Shown piece after piece: positions 43,450 to 54,769 of a DNA stretch of 64,000 nt (positions are counted from its first letter, which is position 1; each line of letters opens with the position of its first letter). The notes under the pieces were generated by a model. It did no database searches. It was not told where the DNA came from and saw only the letters and a list, made by a program, of their open reading frames with translations. The translations under genes were made by a program, and so were the position numbers. This DNA is from Obelidium mucronatum (taxonomy: Eukaryota; Chytridiomycota; Chytridiomycetes; Chytridiales; Chytriomycetaceae): NCBI GenBank assembly GCA_025765595.1, contig JAIVFH010000029.1, positions 186,001-250,000 of the forward strand. The letters run 5' to 3'.

Positions 43450-45873
43450 ATGAATCATCAAAACAGCTTCTACTCTACAGCTGGACTTTGGCGCTCAACT
43501 GTGGGTTAGTAAAATAATATGTCGTCAATCTCGCAGCACTTCTATCACCGTCAATCAGCAAACTAAACCGCTTCAAATTAAACTGATCAGGACCAATGGC
43601 TCGAAGTGGAAACGTTTGCCCTTGCCTCCAACAAGAGCCTCGAAACTTTGGCCGACTACTTTCGACAACGCGCCCTGATTGAAGTCGAATATTCGCAGAA
43701 GCTTTCTAAACTTGGCAAAGCCACACAAGGACGAAATCACGCGTTTGGCAACAGACAAGAAGGGGTCGGTGGCCGTCAACCGCGCTCTCCTGTCAAGCTC
43801 TACGCTACAGGCTTGGTCTCAGCTTCTGAATGAAACAGACAGCGCAGCGAAGGTTCACGCGGAGCTTGCTGAGAAAATGGACGCGGAAATCAAAAAAGCT
43901 GTTAAGCTAGCCCACGCAGACTTGGACATGAGGCTAAAAACTAAATTCGAGGAAATCAAGAAAGCAACCGGGGACCTGCAAAAAGGAATAGTCTTGTTGG
44001 ATAAGGTGTATTTTTTATTTTCACTGTGATGATATCCATGTCTGAACCAGTGACTGAACAATTTCGCATTGCTGCAAGGCAAAGGATAAATTCGAGGCAG
44101 ATAAAAAAGCCATGGAAACGGCGCAATCGAATTTCGAAAAGCTTCTTAAAAATCCGAAACTGAATGAAAAGGATGTGGAAGTGGCCAAAGTCGAGCTGGA
44201 CAAACGTCGGGCTACAACAAAAAACTCAATGACTGCGTACCAGCAAACTCTTAGTAGGCTCGCTATTTTATGATTTATTGCCATCGAGTTTATGAACTGA
44301 CAACAACACCCAAAATAGTCGAAACAAATGTGAAAAAAAACACAACATACATGCAAATAATACCACAGCTTCTCAATGAAATTAATAACGACGACCAGGC
44401 CATTCGTATATCGGCCTTCAAGTCGGCTTTTGAAAAGTACTATTCATTAATTAGTGAACAGCAACCGAAAATTCAGAGCGGCTTGGATGCAATGAACACT
44501 GTCTCTTCGTCGATTAACGGGGCACATGATTTAGAAGCAGCAATTAAAAACATGAGAACTGGAGAGCCATTTCCTCCAGATTATATGTTTGAAGAAAAGC
44601 CTGTCTATGAAATTACAGGCAAGAGGCTTGGCAGAAGCCCGTCTGCAATTCGGAGCGAGGCAAGTCATAATTATTAAAAACACGTTTATTTTAAATCGTT
44701 TGGATAACAAAATTTTTTATAATAGAAGGACGAAGGCGGAGACCTACCGATTCTCTCCATGCCCCACAAAACGGGTAAAAAAGCTGCCCAGGACAAACTC
44801 AAGCAGTACGAGCGCGAACTGACAGAACTAACACAAAAACTACAAAGCCTCGAAAACATGTTTTCTGTATATGAGATTTATACCGAGAAGGACGCCAAAG
44901 ACCCTCGCTACATTCAACAACTACATGAGCAAAAGGAATTTCTCGAAATCAGAATCACAAACACGCAGCTCAAAAAACATGGACTTCAAGAATACATTGC
45001 GCAAGCAGATGGACTTGCACCGCCACAGCTTCCAAAACAACTCGTTGGAAAAAAGATTCAAACTCCACAAAGGGAAGCGTTATCCCCCACGAATTCAATC
45101 GCCGTCTCGAGACAAGCTTCCATGTGTCCAACTCCGACTATTCCCAGTGTCTCTGTGCTTGGTGTCAACTTGACACCAAGGCTAGTCCAATCTTGCCAGT
45201 TCAGGACCATGAGCTTCCAAACTTGGATGATGATAAACCCCTTTCGTCACTGAAAACCAATGCTGCTCCTATCACACCTATTATAATCAATGAAGCTCCC
45301 CCTGTTATAGTTGCAGTGGAAAACGAAGACGACTGGACGTGGCATGGCGATGCACGCTCAATTGCGCCAAGCCCTTCCACCCAACACCAAGACTTAAGTT
45401 TCCAGCCCCGTATCGCAGCCAACTCGACCACCACCACCACCACCAGTACTTTGAAAGATCCCATCCACCTCAATCCACCCAGCACCTGGACTGATTGGGG
45501 GGCCTCGCCTGCCTCACTACAGCCCCAACAAGAACAACAACAGCCCCTTCAACCAACATTGTTTGATTTGAAAATATCAAGTGCCAGTGCAATCAATGGT
45601 GGCTCTGGGTTGAATCCTTCAGCCACGGGGAACTTTGTTTATACTAGTACTGCTGCGAATCCAATGAATGTTAGTGACTTGCATTTGCCGCGGTCGGCTT
45701 ATGATGCTGGAAGCACGCCAAAGATTCTATCTGAGGGCGATGTGGTGCCATTGATTGACGGTGGTGGAGGTGGTGGTGGTATGATCAATGGAAACACGCT
45801 GTTTGGTGCAATTGGTGGTGGTGGTGGTGGTGGTGGTGGTGGTGGTGGTGGCGGTGGTGGCACAAACCTGTAG
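43450..45873 (+). CDS. F-BAR domain protein with HR1-like coiled coil
   Basis: Exon 1 is 43450-43500; the second starts at 43591 with DQWLEVETFALASNKSLETLAD. The F-BAR pattern continues with ALIEVEYSQKLSKL, TLQAWSQLLNETDSAAKVHAEL and further helices after introns. One intron, 44660-44725, is of the rare GC-AG type (GAG/GCAAGT..AATAG). A second coiled coil (DKLKQYERELTELTQKLQ) resembles an HR1 Rho-binding domain. The tail is Pro/Ser/Gln-rich and ends in a glycine run (GGT repeat). Between about 43715 and 43745 the frame must shift by +1 with no intron; near 45150 a 38-nt intron or a second shift is needed. F-BAR proteins bend membranes at endocytic or septal sites. Confidence 0.75.
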
Positions 45874-46082
45874 GAGTTTTGGTTGGGGAGAATTGGAAGT
45901 GGAAAACGGGTGGGGCACTTCCAGCGCTGAGGGAACTAAAAATATTTTGATTTGAAAACCTTTTTTACTAATTCGATATACTATGCATATATTCGATCTC
46001 TTTTGTTTTTTTTTTGTTCTTGAGTTGAGTTTCACCAATTTGCAAGAGAGAAAGGAGGATGCGTCAAGCTGGCAATAGGTAA

Positions 46083-46265
46083 AGGCCAACGACACGTAAA
46101 ATTACTCTTTGGATGATATCATTGCACCAAGTTCCAAGAAGAGTGGCGAGTTAAAAAATTTGGTGATATTGGGAGTATGCAATTGCAGTGCATACTAAAT
46201 TTAGCTATCACCTAAATAGAACAGATACTACATTTGATCTTAGCCTTTATGGCTTGAGGGATCGT
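46083..46265 (-). ncRNA. U2 spliceosomal snRNA
   Basis: Reading the minus strand from about 46265: ACGATCCC, a 5' hairpin AAGCC/GGCTAA, then AAGATCAAATGTAGTATCTG, the invariant branch-site recognition block with GTAGTA. Stem IIa ATTTAG/CTAAAT follows, stem IIb AGTATGCA/TGCATACT, and the alternative IIc pairing GGTGATA/TATCACC is perfect. An Sm-type site AAATTTTTTAAC lies at 46151-46162. A long 3' stem ACTCT..TTGG/CCAA..AGAGT comes next. The 5' end is set by analogy with yeast ACGAAUC; the 3' end is approximate. Confidence 0.93.
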
Positions 46266-46292
46266 GTGTTTTTGAGGGACACAACTGCTTGG

Positions 46293-46299
46293 TATTTAT
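46293..46299 (-). promoter_or_regulatory. TATA-like box of U2 snRNA
   Basis: ATAAATA on the minus strand, about 28 bases before the U2 5' end. Confidence 0.5.
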
Positions 46300-46424
46300 C
46301 ATTTCTGAGCATGTGGCACAGCAGTTTTGCAAAGAACTAATAACTGCGAACTGGAATCTGTAGGCGTGCGGAGCATGGCCTTAGAGTTATTAGGAAACAC
46401 CCCCATGTTTCAGAGTTCTGAAGG

Positions 46425-46432
46425 TATAAATA
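46425..46432 (+). promoter_or_regulatory. TATA box of the candidate structured RNA
   Basis: TATAAATA in the context GGTATAAATAGG. It is almost the same string as the box before tRNA-Leu at 46914 (GGGTATAAATAG). The RNA start would be expected near 46455. Confidence 0.5.
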
Positions 46433-46447
46433 GGAGGAAATGTCCTT

Positions 46448-46617
46448 CACCGGAAAAGGGACGAACATGTGGAGAAGTGTGCGCGTGCATGATACTTCGC
46501 CCTTGTTCTTCTGCGGAAGTAAGCTCGTGTGCGAGCGACGTCCACCGCCCCTTCCCCTGAGAGTCATAAGCTGCCTCTTAGCCATACAACATCTAGCAGC
46601 TGTGATCGTCCGGTGCT
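46448..46617 (+). ncRNA. Candidate structured non-coding RNA, family unknown
   Basis: A non-coding stretch with nested perfect stems: CACCGGA 46448-46454 with TCCGGTG 46611-46617; GGACG 46459-46463 with CGTCC 46539-46543; CTTC/GAAG with TGCG loop at 46508-46519; GCTCG/CGAGC at 46523-46536; AGCTGC 46571-46576 with GCAGCT 46598-46603. It lies 16 bases after a TATA box and between U2 and tRNA-Leu. I checked by eye for U1, U4, U5, U6, SRP, RNase P, MRP and U3 signatures and did not find them. The ends are uncertain, and the outer stem may partly precede the true start. Confidence 0.45.
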
Positions 46618-46913
46618 GCGTCACCTACTGATTATGATACTGTGTAGTTAATAGATACGTTGATGTATGAAATGCCAATTTATGCACACAGAAGAAAACG
46701 TGATAGCGATCCAAAGGTATCGCTATTGCCATGGATTCTTAGATCTGCTTCTAGGCAATAATCATATCATCAATCTAAGTCTCTTTTCTCTTTGGGATTT
46801 TATTTTCCTCGTCGATGGAACAGGTTCTGAAATGTCGGGTCCCAAAATTTTTTTGAGTCTGTCATCCTTCTGGGTATGTTAGCATCGAGAAATATCCGTC
46901 TGCTAAAAGAGGG

Positions 46914-46921
46914 TATAAATA
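46914..46921 (+). promoter_or_regulatory. TATA box upstream of tRNA-Leu
   Basis: TATAAATA ends 30 bases before the tRNA 5' end. Upstream TATA boxes aid RNA polymerase III on tRNA genes in several fungi. Confidence 0.45.
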
Positions 46922-46951
46922 GTGAAAAATTAAATCGTGTTGACACTCGTA

Positions 46952-47033
46952 GGGCAGATGGCCGAGCGGTCGAAGGCGTCACGTTAAGGCCGTGATCTAT
47001 TCGTAGGCGTGGGTTCGAATCCCACTCTGCTCA
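46952..47033 (+). tRNA. tRNA-Leu (AAG)
   Basis: Class II tRNA with acceptor GGGCAGA/TCTGCTC (one G-U pair) and discriminator A, D stem GCC/GGC, anticodon stem TCACG/CGTGA around TTAAGGC (anticodon AAG), a long variable arm TCTATTCGTAGGC, and T arm GTGGG TTCGAAT CCCAC. A TTTT terminator follows within a few bases. No intron. Confidence 0.92.
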
Positions 47034-47173
47034 CCTTTTCGACATCATCGAAACGATTTCTCTCATCCCAATCGAACTCTCGTACTAGCATACTCGCGAT
47101 TCTATCCCCTTTCTCTACTTATATTGTTGTTTGAAGGTGGGTTGCGCGGCTTTTTTTGTTTTGAGTAAAAATC

Positions 47174-50100
47174 ATGTTGAGACTGTCAACCACAAAACAC
47201 TGGACTACAGCTGCACGGCGATTGTGCAATCCAAAAAAATCATTTTACGCTAGTGATGCAAGCAACAGCAGCAATAGCAGTAGCAGCAGCAATGGAAAGC
47301 CAAAAGATTCGGATGCCCGCGAGCCAGTAGCTTCCATTTCATCGTCACCATCCACCAACACGATCTACTCTTCGTCTTCAACAAAGAGGATCTTTGTCAA
47401 GAAGCTGCGTAATGGATTGCCGTCTTTCACGCAGAAGGTGTCGATTCGGGGACTTGTGGGCCCCACTTCAACACCTGATTTCACATCACGCATTACTGCA
47501 GTGAAAGATCTGCCCACACCAGATTTTGACTATGTGGTACATCCAACAACCATGCTGACTCTCTCTCATTCCTTGGACGCATTACTGGCAGCACAGATAA
47601 ATTCTTTACCATCCGTGTCAAGTGGCCTTCTTATCCTATCTTGTCCATACAGAGGCGCTGACTTATACAGTTGAGTCATCAATCGGCTTCGAGTTTAAGT
47701 ATTGACGTCCATTCAAAATCTAGCACGATCGCTTTTGGAGCACCACATTTCTACCCATCCTTCACCTATTTTATATCTGCATGTGCGACCAGAAGACATT
47801 TTCCCGCGTCTTTCCGGCCATGATGTTGTAAATTTCCCACCAATCATTTCACCGGCCGATTCTGCTGAAGCGACGACAATGAACCCTCCTTCAGGATCTT
47901 CAGGAAAGAAAAAAAGTTCTGCCGGAGTCTCCCCTGGATCCATGTTTGGAAACGCAATTGTTGTGGAAGTGGCGACAGATGGAACATCAAAGCCAGCGAA
48001 CATGCCAAAAGGATTTGGTCCCATGCATTTCGGATCCGGTGGTGGTGGTGGTTCATCTTCTTCAGGAGAGTTGGAGCCGGATGTTCCATCGATTCCGTAT
48101 CCATGGTACTCTCCATATATTACCACCCATGGAACTTCACGAGAACCTCGATCCCTAATGATGCCCAGAATCCAATCTGAATACCCACGTAGCGATTTCC
48201 ATGATCTCATTCATAAAGGATTTGACGCGTTTTTCCAATCCATCAAGGAATTTCAAAGTCGCCAACCAGGGAATTTACCCATTGTTGTATACTTTGAAGA
48301 TTTATTGGATCTCGTCACGCCTGATTCCTCAGATTTGGAAGAATGCGAGCTCGTCAATAGTTTTGCAGGCGCTCTTTCCAAATGCCGGGAATCGGGAGTG
48401 CCGATTGTTGTTGTTACTGGGAGTACACCTTCAACGAGAGCCAAATTGGCAGATCCAACAAGTAAATCGAATGGGAGTGCGTTAAATCCGCTGACGAGTC
48501 TTGTGAAAGCCATCAAAGGGGCGAGTGCTGGTTCGGGGTCTGCATCCGATTCCTCAAGTGGCGGGGCGTCTGGTGCTCGAAAGCAGAAGCCAGTCAAATT
48601 TTACACAAAACTTGATGATTATATTGGGCCAGTTACTATTCCAGTATATCCACCTGTTCATTTGGGCGCAGTTGCTTTAACTGCGTTTCAGAGGCGAATG
48701 AAAAAGGATTTGAGGGAGCAGTTTGTAAATGTGAACCGAAGGGAAATCGAATCAGTGTTTCGGCCATTTTTTTCGGATTGGGAAAGCGAAAAGGAGGTGG
48801 AAGGTCAAGAAAACAAAGTCATGTGGGAGAGTTGGTTGGATATAATTTTGAATCCCTCCAACCGGGCAAGGAAAACTTTAGAGGAAAAGATTCTGAGTCC
48901 TGGAGAAATTGAAGAAATTCTTTTGTATGCTGTTGGGCATTCTAGATTGCGAAAACGGACGGCCGCTTCGACTGGACATAGTACACCTTCATCCTCAATA
49001 CAACTGGAGGATTTGCAGGCAGCAGTTGATGTGTATGCAGGAAATGTCAAAACCTTGGGAGCAATAAGTGCAGGAGCTGAGGTTCGTCTACTACACCGAT
49101 AATATCAGAGAAATCTAATCATGTGATTTTATCTCGCAAGTTTGCCGGCGTCTTTGCGAATCCTGCAGACCATCTTACACTCACTAAACACGAATCAGAA
49201 ATTTTGAAGACGTGCTTAATCAAGCCATCGGATTTACATGCCTCTTTCAAATCAATTGGGGGCCTTGCCAAAACAAAACAAGTAATTGAAGACTTGATTC
49301 AATTGCCCCTGATGCGTCCCGAGTTATTCTCATTCGGAGGTACAGTTTCCCATTAACAGCATGAGCTCCGCATTCAAACTCACTGCATCAAAATTCAGTC
49401 TTGAAACAAAGTACAACCGGACTTCTCCTTTTTGGACCTCCAGGAACAGGAAAAACGCTTCTCGCCAAATCTATTGCCAGTTCATCCGGAGCAAACTTCC
49501 TCAACATACAAATGTCCTCAATCCAATCCAAATGGGTTGGTGAAAATGAAAAAAATGTGAAATCGATTTTCAGTTTGGCAAGGAAGTTGAAACCATGCGT
49601 TATTTTCGTTGACGAGATTGACGCTTTGTTAAAAGTTCGTGTGAGAGATCAACCACATTGGGTTACGAATACGATTAATGAGTGGATGCTAGAGGTTTGT
49701 TGTGTTTCCCGAAAAAGATGGAAACGATTCTTACCATTAATTTTTCCAGTGGGATGGGATCAACTCGAAAGGAAGTGATGGAATCATTGTCGTTGGTGCA
49801 ACCAATCGACCCTTTGACTTGGATGAAGCAGTCCTTCGTCGTCTTCCTCGGCGGCTGTTCGTTAGTTTGCCGGATGCCACAGAGAGATACTCCATTTTGG
49901 ACTTGATTCTTGCAGAAGAAACGGTCGAGCCAAATCGTGCAAGTGTCCTCCAGCATGTTGTGGGAGAAACGGAAGGATTCAGTGGGAGTGACTTGAAAAA
50001 TCTATGTATCGCTGCTGCATTAGGAAGTGTGAGGCGGGTGCTTGATGAAGAAAAAAGTGGCGTTGTCGCGGCATCCGCGGCTGGAACAAGAGGACGGGTA

Positions 50101-50292
50101 TTGAAGCAGCAAGACTTTGTGAATGCATTGGAAAGTGGAGATGTGGTGCCAAGTTTAAGTGATAAAGCTGAGTTGATGAAGGAATTGGTTAAATGGGATA
50201 AGTTGTATGGCATTCGTGCTGGGGGGAGGAAAGACAGTGGAGGTTGGGGTTTTGATTTGCAGAAGCAGAGTATCGTATCAACTTCAATGTGA
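47174..50292 (+). CDS. Mitochondrial AAA ATPase, Msp1/ATAD1-like module
   Basis: Exons are 47174-47669, 47724-49081, 49141-49339, 49399-49694 and 49750-50292; all joins are phase-correct. The N-terminus ([17 protein letters not shown]) looks like a mitochondrial presequence. A long N-terminal half holds Ser/Gly linkers and a second nucleotide-fold-like segment ([24 protein letters not shown]) without a clear Walker A. The C-terminal AAA domain is complete: [13 protein letters not shown], Walker [17 protein letters not shown], Walker B VIFVDEID, sensor [19 protein letters not shown] and [11 protein letters not shown]. Such proteins extract or remodel mitochondrial membrane proteins. The overall layout resembles large fungal AAA proteins with a degenerate first ATPase domain, which is inference. 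Confidence 0.87.
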
Positions 50293-50341
50293 TTTATTTT
50301 CGCCGCAATACATTCGTTTTGGGAGGCTTACAGCTTTTCTG

Positions 50342-53300
50342 TCAAAACCCTCGGTAACCATTCTTTTCCCACCAATCTATGTCTTTTGGTTCATTCGATA
50401 TCTGCTCTTGGCTTTTATGTTGTTTTGAGTGCTCCTGCGGATGATGCAACAGCTCTTGGCTTGTGGCTTTTGATTTTCCTTTCAGCCCTTTCCCCCCTTT
50501 CTTTCCCGAAGATCCTGATTTAACAGATGAGGTTTCATTGTTCAATTTTTCCTTTGACGCCTTGAGTTGTTCTAAACTTTTACGGACTTGGTATCCCCTG
50601 AACGCCGCCTGCACGGTAGTCGCGGCTTCCTCTTCCGTGGATCTCATCAAATCTTGGCTTTCCCTCATAGATTTGTTTGACTTGTGGTTTGAAGACAGAG
50701 GAATACTACCTCCCATTTCATCCACACTTGACCGCTTCTGCAGCGCGTCCTTTGAACCAAGTTTTTTCCCCATGCTTTTACGTGTTTTATGGCCTCTAAA
50801 AGCAGCCTGAACGGTTGTGGCTGCTTTTTGCTCTTCTTTGGTTGCTCCTTCAGCAGTCAGACTTAATAGATCTTGGCTACCAGTTCCGACGGGTTCGATA
50901 GCTTTTTTAGTCAAATTGCCTAGCGATGAAGATTTTAGTTTCTCTGTGGAAGACTGAGATAGTTTGTCCCGAGAGGCCTTCAACTGCCCTAAACTCTTCC
51001 GTACTTGATACCCTCTGAATGCAGCCTGAACAGTTGTTGCAGCTTCGTCTTCAGTGGATTTAATTAAGTCTTGACTGCCTCTTAAAGACTTGTTTGACTT
51101 GTGATTTTTAAGCATTACTGACTGCTCTTCCTTGGGGTTAGTGAAATGATCCAAGCTCTTTCCTTTTCCCAGTTTTTTGCGGGTTTGAAATCCGCGGAAT
51201 GTGGATTGTAATGCAATCGCCGCTTTTTGTTCTTCTGCTGTTGCATCTGCTGCTGTAATACTCAAGATATCTTTGGATCCAGAAACTGGTGTTCTATTGG
51301 AATGGGAGAACGGGTCTGCAATTTCACCACTTTGCAAGCTATTCTGGCTTCGTGCCAACAAAGTTTCATCCGCCATTGTGTCATCCTCAATGATTCCAAA
51401 CTCATCAATGGGCTCTACTTGTTCGCCAAGTGATGGATCTTGGAACTCTTCAGCATATTGCGGCTGTTCCGACGCTCCAACTTCCTCATAATCATCTTGA
51501 ATATATTCATTTTCTTGCAGTAATTGGTTTGAATTGGCTGTGGGCATTTCCTCAGCCAAAAATGGGTCTTCGTGAACAATGTCATTGGTTTCTGTGTTCA
51601 TAATTCCATCATCCACTTGATCGAAGCTCTCTCGGACAGAGTCGGCCTTTTTAACAGTTGCCAAATTTTTGCGGGAGCCAGATAACCTGAGTGCCCCGGA
51701 TATACGAGACGCACTTTCATGGATACTCTTTGAAATGGACTCTCGAATACTGGAGGCTCGGCTTCCTTTAGATGATGATGGGCGAATAAAGCTTGATACG
51801 CTGCTTCGAATAGAAGCTTTGGATGGTACTTCGTCTTCGATTTGTGGAGGAGCAGAGTCCATTTCAGCAGTTGATGTGGGCATCTCCTGAAAGTCTTCTA
51901 CACTTGCAACAATTGAATGTGTCGCAGGCACGTCACTGTCGCTTACGATTTCAAAACTTCCATCAACAGCAGTTGTCGAGGCATCCAAGTCGCCCGTACG
52001 GCCGTTTTCCGTTTCCAATCCAACCTCACTTTCATCAAAAATGCTCCCAACCTCACTCTGACTAGTACTGCCGATAACACTAATATTAGCGCTATGTCCT
52101 TCAATCGCGCCTAATCCGCTATTAATCGGCTTCCATTCACTAATCGAGGCTCCCAAGTCTCCATCAATAGCAACGCTTGGCACTTGCGCACCACCGCCAA
52201 CATCACCATCTTCTTTTTCCTCCAGAATCGACGAGAAAGATCCCGTGAAACTGACAGATCGTCTCAACAACGCATCGCTTGGCATATCTTCACGAACACC
52301 TTGAGATACACTTGCACGGGTACTCGCCCCAAAATCGGGCTGTATAGTGCTTGCTCTAAGATCCCACGCTCGGTCGTCGTCAACCATGGACGCTTTTTTG
52401 CTTAATCGAGGACTGGATCCAACTTTGGATTCACTGTCAGACTTGAATACGGGTGTTTCAGTTATAGCCACATTTGGGTCTGATGACATTAAAATGTTCT
52501 CTTGCTGGTCATCTGTGGTTAATATGATGCTTCCTTGTTGAGAGAGTTGGTGTGGAGGAACTAGGATTTGGTCTTGTAAAGATGAAAGTTGTGCGGTTTC
52601 GGCTTCAGTGGCGATTTCTGCTGCTGCTTCTTCGGAGTGAGTTTCGGGTTCCACCCCTTGCTCAGAAACAGCCTCCATGGCATTAACCGATGGGCGCTGG
52701 AGTACAATTTCCATATTGACACCAATTGACGGCCGTTCGATCGATAAGATTGATTCTTGTTGTTCAAGTTGATGTATGGATGGCTGCTGGTGAGAATAAA
52801 TGCCGAACTCTACAAAAAATGAAATGTTAGTGCCACAAAAAAAGAGTGCTACAAAAAAAGCACAAACAAGAGGAAGTAGTACCTGAATGGCCCCCTTCTT
52901 CATTCAAAAGATTTGCATGGCTGTATGACGCGCCTTGATCATACATGTCAATAAAGACCTGCGACTTGACAACCTCGTTTTTCGACAGTCCCAACGTCGG
53001 AGAAGCATTGCTCCCTCCCCGCACAGGATCCACAACACTTGGGTGGTGACTATTCGCATTTGAATTTCCGCGGCCTCCAGGTCTTTGCCCCACAGTGAAT
53101 CTACCCACCCCCACTTCACCCTTTCCAACCTCCCCATCAACACTGTCTTGACTTCTCTGTCCATCCATATCGCCAACAACGTATGTGGCACTGCCCATAC
53201 CCGCATTCGATCCACCGCCACCAGTAGAAATCAGTTTGCTCTTGACTCCCTTCATCAACTTCTGTCCCATTCGACTTCTCACGACGCGCGGCACATGCAA

Positions 53301-54679
53301 CGGCTCCACATCTTCCGGATTCACAATCATTTTGGGTTTTGTCAACCGGGCGAGGACAACTGGATCCATTTCCCGCACTTTGACTGGCTTACGTCGTTGC
53401 TCGTCAGTGCAGCCTGGATACACGATCGGAGCAATATAGGGCGGATGTATCTGCCGGGGCTGTGCCAGTTTCTCGAGACGTGCTAGGTCTGGAGGTCCTG
53501 GCCTGGTTTGTGGCGTTGGTATCTCAGGAGGCAAAGGGTCGTTGAAGTGTTTTGGGCGAGGAGTCGCAAGTTTTTCAAAGTATTTATCACGACGGGTGGG
53601 TGCTGCTGCAGGAGCTGTTTGAGGACGTGAGAAGACTCGTTTATTCGGAGCAGTTCTTGGGCGTGCTGAAGGAGGCGTTGGGTGGTGGTGGTGGCTGCTG
53701 AAGTCGTGCTGTGTGTATTTTTTATATACAATTGTTTACGGTTGAGTAGGAATAAAAAGAACTGTTGATGATAACAAACATGAACTTGGGCCCAGGCGTG
53801 ATCAGTGAATAGAACTTCGCTGTTTTTGATGCTTGACCAAGGGTTTGTCAGCCTCAATAGAAATAACCGGTTCAAGTGCTCAGTTTCCTGCCGTCGTGCT
53901 TTTAAAGAGTGAGGAACTTTGCGAGAAAAAAAAAACTGAAGAAATGCAAAACACGCGCGCATACTTTCAATCAGTTGCTCGGCAAGTTGTTCAATTACAG
54001 GATTACGCCGGAACTCAAATCCCGATAATTTGACTTGCTTGTGATACGCATTTGCAGAAATCGGTCGCATCTTGAGGGAAGCGCGTGGAGAAGTAGATGC
54101 AGCAGAAATCGGCCTCGCCATCGGAGGCGTCTCCAATTTAGCATCTTGATAAGAGCGAAAGGAAAGATTAAGATTTCTGCTTCAAAATCTTCCTATTCAC
54201 TGACCGAGAAATAAACTAGAGTTGTCGATGTTTTCAGTCGACAGAATCGGTCCCAAATTATGTGGAGCAGCGAGACTCGCTGTTGTGGCTGCTGGTTGGG
54301 TAACAGTTGGTGCAATCTGGTTGGGTTTCTGTGGAGGCGCTGCCGCTTTGGATATTTCAACAACGGATTTGCGGTCCATTGAATCAACGACCGTTGTGCT
54401 GCCATCAAAGTTGACTTTAAGAGACGTTGACGATCCTTTTTTTTCCCATGAAGGCAATATATGCTGTGTGAGTTTCTATTCTTTTGATTGTATTTTGAGT
54501 CCCGACCTGTCAAGGTGTATCGTGAGTTGGCGGCACTCTTCAACGCAGATCTCAATTGCGACCGATCCGGCAGCTTAAAGTCTTCTTATGTTTCGAGAAT
54601 ATGTCCTTTAGTATGTAAGACGGAAAACGCCTTGACGCGTCTTTGTTTCACCTTGAGAGCCACTTGCGGTTGATGCCAT
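50342..54679 (-). CDS. Large Ser-rich protein with four IQ motifs and RPxTAP motifs
   Basis: The last exon is 50342-52809, joined over 52810-52882 to exon 52883-53708, then 53709-53785 to an exon starting at 53786. Further exons run to a likely ATG at 54679, but their joins are not all resolved. The N-terminal part is Pro/Arg-rich with RPISA, RPRTAP and RPQTAP motifs. The C-terminal 280 residues carry four IQ motifs (ALQSTFRGFQTRKKLG, TVQAAFRGYQVRKSLG twice with variants, TVQAAFRGHKTRKSMG), which bind calmodulin or myosin-type light chains. The middle is acidic and Ser-rich. RPxTA-type motifs with IQ sites are common in axonemal proteins, so a flagellar role is a reasonable guess in a zoosporic fungus. 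Confidence 0.68.
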
Positions 54680-54769
54680 TTCTGTTGAAAAAAAAAACAA
54701 TGGACATGCCGCATAATATAGACTGAACGTGCAACATGAAAAAATCTTAACAATTCTATTATTAATTAT

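Noticed and set aside
46265..46640. Small open frames in the RNA-gene cluster
   Set aside because: They overlap strong stems and TATA boxes and have no protein-like composition.
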